NCBI GenBank assembly: GCA_041660205.1 | Contig: JBAZWT010000016.1 | Coordinates: forward strand, 1 to 18,814 | Origin: Candidatus Babeliales bacterium | GTDB taxonomy: Bacteria > Babelota > Babeliae > Babelales > Chromulinivoraceae | DNA length: 18,814 nt | Direction: 5' to 3' | Shown here: positions 1 to 8,491 of the stretch, piece after piece | How positions within the stretch are numbered: the first letter of the stretch is position 1 | Layout of the letters: each line of letters begins with the position of its first letter | The notes under the pieces: model-generated | Seen by the model: only the letters and a program-made list of their open reading frames with translations | Told to the model about the DNA's origin: nothing | Database searches by the model: none | Program-made: the position numbers and the translations under genes

Positions 1-2489
1 ACAAAAAAAATCCCCAAGCAAAAAAACCTACCATACAAACATTCCCCCAAGCAATTGATTATGCTCAGCGACTTGAGCTACATGAATCACATCGAAAAAT
101 CAGAGACATTCATGTTTCTGGTAACCTTGCTATTTCAAAAGATTCAATCATCAACCGTTTACCTTTAAAAGTCGGTGATGAATTTAACGTAAATTATACA
201 GCAACAATGATTAAAAATTTGTATAACCTTGGTTTATTTCACCAAATACAAATTTACGGCGAAACACTTGAGTCGGGTGAAATTGATCTGCACATTGTTG
301 TTCAAGAAAAACCAAAGCTGCATGAAGTAACTTTTGTCGGCAACAAAGCTTTCTCTGAAAAAGAGTTAAAAGAAGAATTAAAATCTGACAAAATAGTCGC
401 TCTTGAGCAAGAAGAACTCAAAGCTCTTATTGCAAAAATAAAGAAATTTTATCGAAAAAAGAATTATCATCACGTCAACATTACTGGTCAACTTATACAT
501 AGTGATGATGGTAAAGTGTCTGCAGAATTTACCATTAAAGAAGGTAAAAAATCTTACCTGAACAGAATTTCTTTTAAAGGAAATAAACAAATTCCAAGCA
601 AAAAACTCAAACGAGTTATCTTTTCTAAAGAAGATTGGATTGGAGGTCTGCTTGATCATTCAGGAACATACAGTCCTGAAATGTGTGAGGGTGACAAATA
701 CATGATCGAAGAAATTTACAAAAACAATGGTTTTGTAAATGCAAAAGTTACTGACGTACAAGTTCATCAAGACCCTGCTTTAAATGATTATCATATCACC
801 TACATCATTCAAGAAGGCGATAGATACACCATTAAAGATGTAAATATCGAAGGTAATCATTTAGTAACGGAGCAACGCCTGAGAGAAATAATCCCTCTGC
901 GCGAAGGTCAAATTTATTCACTAGAAAATATTCGTACCGCTCTGGAAAATCTCCGTATGATCTGGGGAGAGCATGGTTATCTCTTTGCAGATATTGAACC
1001 AAGTATCGATATTAATGACGAGAATAAAACCGTATCAGTTTCTTTCAACTCTGATTTAAAAGAACAAGTATACTTAAATCGTCTTACCATTCGTGGAAAC
1101 AAAAAAACACGTGATAAAGTTATTAGACGACAAATTTTACTTGATGAAGGCGCTTTAATCACCAATCAAAAAATGGAACTTTCCAAAGCATGCGTTGGAC
1201 TCTTGAACTACTTTGATTCAAAAGGCGGCGTTAACTGGAAAACAATTCGAATTGATGATACTCATGCTGATTTAGACCTTATTGTTAACGAAGTAAAAAC
1301 TGGTCACTTTAACGCAAACTTAAGTTTTGGTGGATCACCAACTTCACGATCTACTCCTCAAACAGGGCTCAGCTTTTCAGTTGGTTGCGGAGATCGAAAC
1401 TTTATGGGCTCAGGTTTTGCGTTTGCAACCTCTGCTGAAATTTCAAAAAAATATCGTGCGTTTATGGCATCTGCAAGCAATCCTTGGATCTTTGACAGAC
1501 CTATTCGAGGAACAGTAAACGGATTTATTAAATCTTCTGAATATGATGATGAAATTTCTATCGCTGAAAATGCACCACTTGAACGTGCCATCGGCGGCGT
1601 GCTTGGACTTGGTTACTTCAGTAAACTTCTCGGTGGAGTTTCGGTAAATAGTGAAGTTAACATTGAACGAATTATTTATGAAAACAAAATCAAAGCAGCA
1701 AAACGACTTGGTGCTGGCGATATGGTCATTGCGCAATTACTCCTTGATAAAAACTTCCAAACAGGAAATCAACTTTCATTTATTACAACATTTAGCCAAG
1801 ATCAACGTAACGGTGTTGCATTCGTCACGCACGGACATCAATGGCAATGGATAGCACAGATTACTGTTCCAGGATCAACACAATGTGAAGAAGCTCAGCA
1901 TCCTTTAAAATGTGAACAAGTAGCAACCCCGTTAAACCCTCAATTCAATTATTTTAAAACAGAATTCGATATTTCATGGTATACACCACTTATTAACGAA
2001 CACGATCTAGTACTTGGCGTTCATGGAAATGTCGGATATCTCCATCCATTTAAAGGAAAAGATGTTCCATGGAAGCAGCTGTACCATGTAGGGGGACCTA
2101 AAACTATTCGTGGTTACACCTACGGACAAGTTGGACCTAACTGGAGAGACAGCTCACTTGGTGCAACAAAAGCATTTAACGTTAACGTAGAATTTATTGT
2201 TCCTCTTTCATCAAATTTAAGTACTCGCGGAGTTATTTTCTACGATGGTGGTGCTGGTTGGGATACTCCTTACCGTGATGAATTCTCAATTGCTGCAAAA
2301 AAAGAGGGTTTATGTTTTGAAAAAGAATTCATAAATAACAATTTCTTCTATCGCCATAGTGTTGGTATTGGTATTCGTATCAAATCACCAACGCCTCTTC
2401 AGGTTGATTTCGGTATCAAATTGAACCCAAGCAAGCGATTCAAAAAAGAATTGACTCAAATGCATTTAAATATGGAGCAGGCTTTCTAG
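1..2489 (+). CDS. bamA: Outer-membrane protein assembly factor BamA, 5'-truncated by window edge
   Basis: BamA inserts beta-barrel proteins into the outer membrane. The reading frame is open from base 3 to the stop at 2489, so the ATG at 207 is internal and the true start lies outside the window; about 828 residues are visible. Five POTRA repeats are recognisable by their I/V-x-G-N cores: IHVSGN (about nt 108), VTFVGN, ISFKGN, VNIEGN and LTIRGN. They are followed by an Omp85 barrel from about nt 1300. The family VRGF-type motif appears as IRGY at nt 2106-2117 within GGPKTIRGYTYG. The protein ends in Phe, although the last strand is not a textbook BamA C-terminus. ftsL follows 54 bases later on the same strand. 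Family assignment is very secure; no signal peptide can be judged because the N-terminus is missing. Confidence 0.96.
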   Translation, partial: KKNPQAKKPTIQTFPQAIDYAQRLELHESHRKIRDIHVSGNLAISKDSIINRLPLKVGDEFNVNYTATMIKNLYNLGLFHQIQIYGETLESGEIDLHIVVQEKPKLHEVTFVGNKAFSEKELKEELKSDKIVALEQEELKALIAKIKKFYRKKNYHHVNITGQLIHSDDGKVSAEFTIKEGKKSYLNRISFKGNKQIPSKKLKRVIFSKEDWIGGLLDHSGTYSPEMCEGDKYMIEEIYKNNGFVNAKVTDVQVHQDPALNDYHITYIIQEGDRYTIKDVNIEGNHLVTEQRLREIIPLREGQIYSLENIRTALENLRMIWGEHGYLFADIEPSIDINDENKTVSVSFNSDLKEQVYLNRLTIRGNKKTRDKVIRRQILLDEGALITNQKMELSKACVGLLNYFDSKGGVNWKTIRIDDTHADLDLIVNEVKTGHFNANLSFGGSPTSRSTPQTGLSFSVGCGDRNFMGSGFAFATSAEISKKYRAFMASASNPWIFDRPIRGTVNGFIKSSEYDDEISIAENAPLERAIGGVLGLGYFSKLLGGVSVNSEVNIERIIYENKIKAAKRLGAGDMVIAQLLLDKNFQTGNQLSFITTFSQDQRNGVAFVTHGHQWQWIAQITVPGSTQCEEAQHPLKCEQVATPLNPQFNYFKTEFDISWYTPLINEHDLVLGVHGNVGYLHPFKGKDVPWKQLYHVGGPKTIRGYTYGQVGPNWRDSSLGATKAFNVNVEFIVPLSSNLSTRGVIFYDGGAGWDTPYRDEFSIAAKKEGLCFEKEFINNNFFYRHSVGIGIRIKSPTPLQVDFGIKLNPSKRFKKELTQMHLNMEQAF

Positions 2490-2516
2490 AGGACGACTAA
2501 CGTCGATTTGCTTATT

Positions 2517-2522
2517 TATAAT
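2517..2522 (+). promoter_or_regulatory. Possible -10 box upstream of ftsL
   Basis: A perfect TATAAT lies 21 bases before the ftsL ATG in the short bamA-ftsL gap. No convincing -35 box is found 15-19 bases upstream, so ftsL may instead be read through from bamA. Weak call. Confidence 0.3.
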
Positions 2523-2543
2523 TTTTTTGTGTAAGCTGCGAGT

Positions 2544-2933
2544 ATGAAAAATAAAACATTGCTTTTACTTGCCGTGTGTATCAATTTGATTATCATTTTT
2601 TTATTGATACACAAGCAAAACAAAATTATAAAATTGTTGTATGAAAATCAACAGCTCACTGAGCAAAAAGAGATTTTGCTACAACAAAAAAAAATGCTGA
2701 CGTTGCAGTACCACAAGGGACAACAACTGTCGTCGATACAAACATTTGCAAAAAATAATTTAAAGATGAGCGCTATCAAACTTAAAGAAGCAAAGACCGT
2801 TTGCGCGCAAACAAATGATCATGAGATTTCTAACGCTGGATCCCCGGCGCAAGTCCGACGAAGCCTTGGCGAAGTCTGGAGTCAAGCCCGAGGACGAAGA
2901 GTAGAGAAAAATATTTCTGAGAAACAAGTTTAG
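2544..2933 (+). CDS. ftsL: FtsL-like cell-division protein with GC-rich C-terminal insertion
   Basis: A 129-residue single-pass membrane protein. It has a short basic N-terminus, one hydrophobic helix (about residues 4-22), then a Gln/Lys/Leu-rich coiled coil (about 25-60). A segment reading AKNNLKMSAIKLKEAKTV resembles the membrane-distal end of FtsL. Size, topology and position directly before ftsI support FtsL, which activates FtsWI at the septum; sequence alone would not prove it because the family is very divergent. From about residue 98 the protein changes character: Arg/Gly/Ser-rich residues encoded by DNA with 38 G/C in 60 bases (2841-2900), against 11 in 60 at 2581-2640. This tail looks like an inserted repeat translated in frame. 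The stop at 2931-2933 touches the ribosome-binding site of the next gene, so the two are probably translationally coupled. Confidence 0.72.
   Translation: MKNKTLLLLAVCINLIIIFLLIHKQNKIIKLLYENQQLTEQKEILLQQKKMLTLQYHKGQQLSSIQTFAKNNLKMSAIKLKEAKTVCAQTNDHEISNAGSPAQVRRSLGEVWSQARGRRVEKNISEKQV
2839..2900. repeat. GC-rich insertion-like repeat inside ftsL
   Basis: A GC-rich island with two imperfect copies of a roughly 22-base unit, 2846-2867 and 2868-2889. Both begin GGCG(C)AAGTC and end near AAGCC. It lies inside an AT-rich gene and supplies its last ~30 codons. The style recalls dispersed elements that insert in frame into genes, such as Rickettsia palindromic elements; whether it recurs elsewhere in this genome cannot be seen here. 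Confidence 0.5.
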
Positions 2934-2942
2934 GGGGCAATA

Positions 2943-4586
2943 ATGGATTCGACACATAATAATTATCTCAGATTTTTTACCGTGATTATTGTCTTCTTTT
3001 TGCTCTATGGCATGATCATTTTAAATTTATATTTCATTCAAATTCGACAAACTTCTTTCTTTAAAAACTTGGGCGATAAACAGTACAACATCACCCTGCA
3101 AACACTCCCACAGCGCGCTTACATTTACGATAGAAACAATAATCCGGTAGCGATTAATAAAGACAGCGTTGCCGCATTTATTTTGCCTAAAACTCTAACC
3201 AAGCCGGATGAGCTTTTTGCTTTCCTTCAAAAACATTTTCCTCAAGCTTTCGAGCGGCTTCCGTCATCTCGTACCAAAAACTTCATGTTTATCAAACGAA
3301 ATTTAACTCCAGAAGAAATAGCTACTATTGAAAAAGCAGATCTTACAGATATTAATTTACTCAACGAATCAAGCAGATTTTATCCCTACGAATCACTGGG
3401 CACCGTTGTAGGTATCACCGACGTTGATAACAATGGTTTATTCGGCATTGAAAGCCAATATAACAAACAACTTGCAGGCACTCCAACCACATTCAATTTA
3501 AAAAAAGATGCCAAGTCACATCATTTTTATTTTTCAAAAGAAACAAAAGAGCAAGGCGCTGACGGCCAATCGATAACGCTTACCATTGATGCTGACATTC
3601 AATTTAAAATGCAGACCATTTTAAACGAAGCAGTTGAGCGCTATGGCTCTCAGGAAGCTGGTGCTTTAGCTATGGATCCACAAACCGGAGAAATACTTGC
3701 CGTTGTTTCATATCCACATTTCGACCCAAACAACACCAAAATTTTAGATATGGAAACTACGAAAAATAGACCTATCACCAACTGCTTTGAAAGTGGTTCT
3801 GTTTTAAAAGTCTTTATGGCACTTGCAGCTCTTCAAGAAGGAGTTACTGCTCTTGATGAAATTATTGACTGTGAAGATACTAAAGAGACAAGACTCGATC
3901 ACTTACGCATTAGAACCATACAGCCACATGGAAAAATTTCATTTCTTGAAGTGTTAAAATATTCAAACAACATAGGAACAGTTAAAATTGCCAAACGCCT
4001 TGGAGCTGATTTATACGATTATTATAAATTACTCGGATTTGGACAGTCAACTGGCCTTAATTTTCCAGGAGAGCAAAAAGGTTTTGTAAATCATCCATCA
4101 AATTGGTCTGCTTACTCCATTCAATCACTTTCATACGGATATGAAATTACCACCTCTCTTCTGCAGCTTGCACGCGCATTTAGCTTGCTTATCAATGGTG
4201 GCTATTTAGTTACGCCAAAATTAATAAAAGACGACACCGTAGAAAAAACAGGACCATTGGTTTCTCAAAAAACTTTAGATGATGTTTTAACAGTTCTTGA
4301 AGCTACGGTACAAACAGGTAGTGGTACACGTGCTCAAATTGCTGGTTACAAAATACTTGGTAAAACAGGAACAGCTAATATTTTAATCAATGGTAAATAT
4401 GATGATAATCGACATCTCTACACATTTATTGGAGCTATACAAAAAGATAACTATCAACGAGTTATTGTTTGCTACGTTAAAGATTCAAAACGAGCAACCT
4501 ATGCTTCTATGATTACTGCGCCACTTTTTAAAGAACTTGCAGAATGTATGATTTTACATGAACAAACAAAAAGTATGTCTTTATAG
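2943..4586 (+). CDS. ftsI: Septal peptidoglycan transpeptidase FtsI (class B PBP)
   Basis: A DD-transpeptidase that cross-links septal peptidoglycan in the periplasm, working with FtsW, FtsL and FtsB/Q. The 547 residues have a class B PBP layout: short cytoplasmic tail, one membrane helix (about 9-34), a PBP-dimer domain, then the transpeptidase domain from about residue 220. All three active-site motifs are present: S286-V-L-K289 (nucleophile Ser286), S341-N-N343 and K474-T-G-T477. The start is supported by a strong ribosome-binding site AGGGGG at 2932-2937. Position after ftsL favours FtsI over the elongasome enzyme PBP2. Neither mraW/rsmH nor murE, frequent neighbours of this pair, is in the window. 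Length is close to typical FtsI. Confidence 0.92.
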   Translation: MDSTHNNYLRFFTVIIVFFLLYGMIILNLYFIQIRQTSFFKNLGDKQYNITLQTLPQRAYIYDRNNNPVAINKDSVAAFILPKTLTKPDELFAFLQKHFPQAFERLPSSRTKNFMFIKRNLTPEEIATIEKADLTDINLLNESSRFYPYESLGTVVGITDVDNNGLFGIESQYNKQLAGTPTTFNLKKDAKSHHFYFSKETKEQGADGQSITLTIDADIQFKMQTILNEAVERYGSQEAGALAMDPQTGEILAVVSYPHFDPNNTKILDMETTKNRPITNCFESGSVLKVFMALAALQEGVTALDEIIDCEDTKETRLDHLRIRTIQPHGKISFLEVLKYSNNIGTVKIAKRLGADLYDYYKLLGFGQSTGLNFPGEQKGFVNHPSNWSAYSIQSLSYGYEITTSLLQLARAFSLLINGGYLVTPKLIKDDTVEKTGPLVSQKTLDDVLTVLEATVQTGSGTRAQIAGYKILGKTGTANILINGKYDDNRHLYTFIGAIQKDNYQRVIVCYVKDSKRATYASMITAPLFKELAECMILHEQTKSMSL

Positions 4587-4631
4587 TTGAAAAAAAATTA
4601 TTAGACCTCTTCTGAAACCCTCTCCCACTCT

Positions 4632-4707
4632 CTACCATACCGCGATTAATTCGCGGTATCCACAAAGAAGAAGGCATGGATTACGTGAATAAATCACGTA
4701 ATGGTAG
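4632..4707. repeat. Inverted pair of homologous hairpins (REPIN-like) at ftsI/ftsH junction
   Basis: Copy 1 (4632-4662, + strand) and copy 2 (4707-4677, - strand) are 31-base homologues sharing 24 positions. Each contains a perfect 9-bp stem with a 5-base loop: 4637-4659 and 4680-4702. Outer arms CTACCAT and ATGGTAG pair across the element, as do inner arms TCCA (4659-4662) and TGGA (4677-4680). Six of the seven differences form three compensatory base-pair changes; the seventh is in the loop. The placement at a convergent gene junction resembles REP doublets. No adjacent T-run supports a classical terminator. Confidence 0.8.
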
Positions 4708-4786
4708 GCGTGAAAGCGAATTTAAATTACGTAAGTAAACCAGCCCTTCGATAAAAGTGTTGGGAAATTTTAATTTCAGAAAAATT

Positions 4787-6565
4787 TTATTCACCCAGTG
4801 AATATGAAATATCTGGCTGCAGAGCGCCACAAAGTAAATACACATCGCTGCCAAATACCGTGCCATCTTTAAGAAGCATTTCAACTAACTGCTCTAACTG
4901 CGCTTTATGATCAGTTACAATTTGCCATGCAACAGTTCGACATTCGTCAATGATTTTTGCTACCGCTTTATGCAAGCTGGTTGCAATATCATTAGGTAAA
5001 TGAACTTGATCGTATATAAACTCATCAAACGTTACGTCTTTAAATTCCTGCGTCATACCAAATCGCATCACCATGTTGGTTGCGAGCTCGCGAGCTTTCT
5101 GTAAATCAGACAATGCTCCAGCGCCTCGACCAGCATACATAATTTCTTCTGCCACGCTTCCACCAAGCAGCACAATGATTTCTGCTCGAATATCAGCCTC
5201 ACTGCAATGATACCTTTCTTTATCCATGCTAAACGTCAAACCAAGAGCTCCGCCACGCGGCGTAATGGTAACTTTGTACAAAGGAGCAGCATCTTTTTGA
5301 AACACGCAGGCTAAAGCATGTCCAGCTTCATGGACTGCTGTTTGCCATAGTTCTTTTTTCGATATATCCATACCTTTTGTTTCACGGCCCAACAGCATGT
5401 AATCTCGTGCTTGATCAAAGTGATCCATGGTGACTATTGTTTTGCCTTCACGAATTGCAATAATGGCTGCTTCGTTAACAAGCTGCTTTAACTCTGCTCC
5501 CGAAAACCCTGGTGTCCCTATCGCAATTTTATACACATCAATATCTTTTGATGATTTTATTTTTTTCAAATGAACTTTTAAAATTTTGCTGCGATCTTGA
5601 ACAAATGGCGCATGAATTGTAACTTTTCTGTCAAATCGTCCTGGTCGCAGCAATGCGCCGTCAAGCACGTCAACGCGATTAGTTGCTCCTATAACAATAA
5701 CTGGATTTTCTTGTTGTTCAAATCCATCCATTTCAGCAAGTAATTGATTCAATGATTGAGCTAATTCTGCTTCAACACCAGATCCGTGAGGTGACCGCGT
5801 CCGCCCTATTGCATCAATTTCATCGATAAAAATAATGCATGGAGCAAGTTCTTTTGCCACTGCAAATAAATGACGAATTCGCGCAGCACCAACTCCAACG
5901 ATAGCTTCAATAAATTCAGATGCGTTGATATATAAAAATGGACATTGCGCTTCACCTGCTAGAGCTCTAGCTAAAAGTGTTTTTCCATTTCCAGGAGCTC
6001 CCGAAAGTAAAACACCTTTAGGAACAAGCGCACCAATATCGGTAAACTTTTTTTGATTTTTTAGAAACATTAAAATATCAGACAAATCTTCTTTTGCCGT
6101 TTCAAGTCCAGCCACATCTTTAAAAGTAGTAAGGATTTCACCAGGATAATAAATTCGAGAACCAGACTGTGAAAACGCAGCATAATTATCATCATACCCA
6201 CCTATCATTTCTTCTAGATCATCATCAAAATCAGGCTGGCAAATGCTGTCTAAAACTCTTTCTTTTTTGTAATACATTATTGCTAGTGTTGCCAAACTTC
6301 CTATAAAAAGTTTTCCTCGATGCTCTTGAATTTTATCGGGATACAAACAAACTCCAAGAGAGGATGCAAGAATGCTTACAGAAAGTAATGGATGATTTTG
6401 TAAAAAATTTTCTGTGCATTTTTTTGAAGCATTAAGCGGTCCAACCTTAAATACATAATCAGTTTTTTTAGAGTTTTTACTGTTTTGTTTTTGTGAAAAA
6501 ACATATCCTTCACAACAAAAAAAAGTTAAGAACAAAAAGATTTTGAAAAAAGAATTTTTCATCAT
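4787..6565 (-). CDS. ftsH: FtsH-family ATP-dependent zinc metalloprotease, divergent
   Basis: A membrane-anchored AAA+ protease that extracts and degrades membrane and soluble proteins. The 592 residues begin with a signal-like helix (about 5-22); two more hydrophobic stretches lie at about 60-75 and 85-99. The AAA+ module has Walker A GAPGNGKT (189-196), Walker B IIFIDE (244-249) and second-region-of-homology arginines in RPGRFDR (307-313). The peptidase has HEAGH (412-416) and a likely third zinc ligand Asp487 in GAGALSDLQKA. Oddities: the pore loop, normally M-F-V-G, reads A221-I-V-G224, so the conserved aromatic is Ile; and three hydrophobic segments are hard to reconcile with the usual two-helix topology. 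It could be a specialised paralogue rather than the housekeeping FtsH. A promoter candidate lies at 6618-6647. Confidence 0.93.
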   Translation of the reverse strand: MMKNSFFKIFLFLTFFCCEGYVFSQKQNSKNSKKTDYVFKVGPLNASKKCTENFLQNHPLLSVSILASSLGVCLYPDKIQEHRGKLFIGSLATLAIMYYKKERVLDSICQPDFDDDLEEMIGGYDDNYAAFSQSGSRIYYPGEILTTFKDVAGLETAKEDLSDILMFLKNQKKFTDIGALVPKGVLLSGAPGNGKTLLARALAGEAQCPFLYINASEFIEAIVGVGAARIRHLFAVAKELAPCIIFIDEIDAIGRTRSPHGSGVEAELAQSLNQLLAEMDGFEQQENPVIVIGATNRVDVLDGALLRPGRFDRKVTIHAPFVQDRSKILKVHLKKIKSSKDIDVYKIAIGTPGFSGAELKQLVNEAAIIAIREGKTIVTMDHFDQARDYMLLGRETKGMDISKKELWQTAVHEAGHALACVFQKDAAPLYKVTITPRGGALGLTFSMDKERYHCSEADIRAEIIVLLGGSVAEEIMYAGRGAGALSDLQKARELATNMVMRFGMTQEFKDVTFDEFIYDQVHLPNDIATSLHKAVAKIIDECRTVAWQIVTDHKAQLEQLVEMLLKDGTVFGSDVYLLCGALQPDISYSLGE

Positions 6566-6617
6566 AGAGTAACTTTCAAAGTAAGGTTGTCAGAGGTCGT
6601 TTGCTTAGCACCAAAGT

Positions 6618-6647
6618 AATATAAAAAAATAGTAAAAACAATGACAA
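6618..6647 (-). promoter_or_regulatory. Candidate promoter for ftsH
   Basis: On the minus strand TTGTCA (6647-6642), an 18-base spacer and TATATT (6623-6618) form a sigma70-type promoter about 53 bases upstream of the ftsH start. Prediction by eye. Confidence 0.45.
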
Positions 6648-6763
6648 TATCTTGCATAAAAGTAATGGGTACAAAAACAGATTGATTTTTAAAATTATCA
6701 AAAATAAAGTTATATGATATGGTACAAGCAAAGACAGAACAACCTTGGAGAAAGGAACGTAGA

Positions 6764-8344
6764 ATGAAATATAAAATTATTGCCTTTTTGTGTGTCATCT
6801 TTTGCCATGAAAACAGCTTTGCGCTCAGAGATTACACCAATCACATGTTCATGTTGACACGACCTGTATTTGATTCTATCGGCATTAATCAAACATCTTG
6901 GAACGACTTTGCTTATAAATACCAAGCTCCAAAAAAAGGTATGACGTTTCAAATATGTCCAATCTACGCTCAATCTTATGATAACTTAGAAAATCCTGCA
7001 TACTTTTTATTCAACGGAAAAAAAGAATTAGTTGTTGCAGCAGGAAGTCCATCAAACAATTTCACAACTACCCCGCAAGGACAAATGGTTATCGATCCAA
7101 CATTAGGTCAATATACCGTTCCATCGTTTGGCAGAGATATTTTAGGCCAATGGATTGGTGTAACAAGTACCCACGGTTCAACATTCACTCTGCAACCACG
7201 TCAACGCCAAGCAAGTGTCATGATTGAAATACTTCAAGACCTTAAGCCAATGTTTGAAAACAAATTCTTTCACAGCTGGTTTATTGATATAGCAATACCA
7301 ATAACATGGATAGAAAATAATATTGGATTTAAAGGAAAAGCAGATGTAGCTAAAGCTTTTAGCCAACCAAGCTTTCAATTCGCAAAAATTCTAGAATGCA
7401 ATCACTCTTCTACCAGACTTACCCAAGCTCAAATTTCACTTGGAACAAAATATATAACAGAAGATGATCTACATATTATTTCCAGCACAGGACTTATCGT
7501 TCCTTTAGTTGAACAAGACTGTAATGGCGCACTATTTTTACCAATACAAGGATTTAATTCTCACTTTGTTATCAATGCGCAAGCACTTTTCCAATTTCCT
7601 ATTTGCAAAAAATCAGATAATGCAATTTCTCGTATTTTATTCTTTTTTGATTTCAGCAATAACTTTTTAATGCGTAATCACCAACTGCGAACATATGACC
7701 TGAAAGATAAACCATACTCTCGCTACATGAAACTTTATGATCGCCACAAAAATGAAACTGTTCCCGCTATGAATGCTTTAACGCTTCGATCACGCGTTGA
7801 ACCTTTCAATATTGTCAACTTCGCAACAGGCTTTAGGTTTAAATATCACGATAGCATGGGTGAAATTGGATATGAACTTTGGTCACATGGTAGTGAAGTT
7901 TTAACACCAGAACCAAAAGCTGGCGATGACAAATACAGATGGGAAGACGGTCGATATGGTATCGCATTTATTAATGAAGATGGCGTTTTAGCAAAAATCA
8001 ATTCTACTACTGGCGCCGTAGAAGCTCTTTCACTCACAGAACTCGGACAGACAGCAAGTGAAAGTACCATTAATTTTGTTGCGGCACCAGATGGACAATC
8101 ATATTGCTGCCCTACAGCAACGTTTGTACAACAAAATAAATATATCGATATTCGAGATCTTGATAGATTTTCTGGCGGCATGCGTCCAACCATTACTCAT
8201 CGAGGATTTGCAAGCATTGGATATGGAAACAAAGGCGTAAAACGTGATTTATTTGCCAACCTAGGATTATTTATTGAAGCTTCCCAAAATAACGCAGCTT
8301 TATGTTTGTGGGGAGGATGGGCTAAGGCTGGATTCACATTTTAA
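6764..8344 (+). CDS. Secreted, probable beta-barrel outer-membrane protein of unknown family
   Basis: The chosen start at 6764 gives 526 residues and is supported by AAAGGA at 6751-6756 with 7-base spacing. It opens directly with a signal peptide (MKYKIIAFLCVIFCHENSFA, likely cut after Ala20). A start 15 codons upstream at 6719 would put charged residues ahead of the signal and is less likely. The mature protein is rich in short amphipathic beta-like strands with aromatics (for example WFIDIAIPITWI and FATGFRFKYHD), and ends in GGWAKAGFTF with a terminal Phe, the usual sorting signature of outer-membrane barrels that depend on Bam. I do not recognise the family and assign no substrate. It diverges from ftsH and precedes another secreted-protein gene. 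Confidence 0.8.
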   Translation: MKYKIIAFLCVIFCHENSFALRDYTNHMFMLTRPVFDSIGINQTSWNDFAYKYQAPKKGMTFQICPIYAQSYDNLENPAYFLFNGKKELVVAAGSPSNNFTTTPQGQMVIDPTLGQYTVPSFGRDILGQWIGVTSTHGSTFTLQPRQRQASVMIEILQDLKPMFENKFFHSWFIDIAIPITWIENNIGFKGKADVAKAFSQPSFQFAKILECNHSSTRLTQAQISLGTKYITEDDLHIISSTGLIVPLVEQDCNGALFLPIQGFNSHFVINAQALFQFPICKKSDNAISRILFFFDFSNNFLMRNHQLRTYDLKDKPYSRYMKLYDRHKNETVPAMNALTLRSRVEPFNIVNFATGFRFKYHDSMGEIGYELWSHGSEVLTPEPKAGDDKYRWEDGRYGIAFINEDGVLAKINSTTGAVEALSLTELGQTASESTINFVAAPDGQSYCCPTATFVQQNKYIDIRDLDRFSGGMRPTITHRGFASIGYGNKGVKRDLFANLGLFIEASQNNAALCLWGGWAKAGFTF

Positions 8345-8414
8345 AAATTAAATGATTTTCGTATAAACGCAGCCTATCAAGTCTTGGCAACATATTCGTT
8401 TAAAAAAGTGCGAA

Positions 8415-8443
8415 TTCGACAAATAGAAAAACATTGGTATACT
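8415..8443 (+). promoter_or_regulatory. Candidate extended -10 promoter
   Basis: TATACT at 8438-8443 is preceded by TG at 8435-8436 (extended -10). A poor -35, TTCGAC at 8415-8420, sits 17 bases upstream. It would drive the secreted repeat protein starting at 8492. Confidence 0.45.
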
Positions 8444-8491
8444 TTTTGTAAAACCATTTTTTTCAATTTCAAACAATTAGGGACTAATTTC

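Noticed and set aside
2760..2957. Minus-strand frame opposite the end of ftsL
   Set aside because: Antisense shadow of the GC-rich insertion; no start signals.
4637..4659. Reading the first hairpin as a simple ftsI terminator
   Set aside because: No T-run follows in either direction, and it has a homologous inverted partner, which fits a repeat element better.
4681..4884. Short minus-strand frame across the ftsH end
   Set aside because: It overlaps the real ftsH C-terminus in another frame and runs through the hairpin element; no ribosome-binding site.
6562..6798. 78-codon minus-strand frame overlapping the ftsH start by 4 bases (ATGA), looking like a coupled upstream gene
   Set aside because: It overlaps the signal-peptide start of the plus-strand gene at 6764, contains the better ftsH promoter candidate (6618-6647), and shows no recognisable protein features beyond hydrophobic AT-rich sequence.
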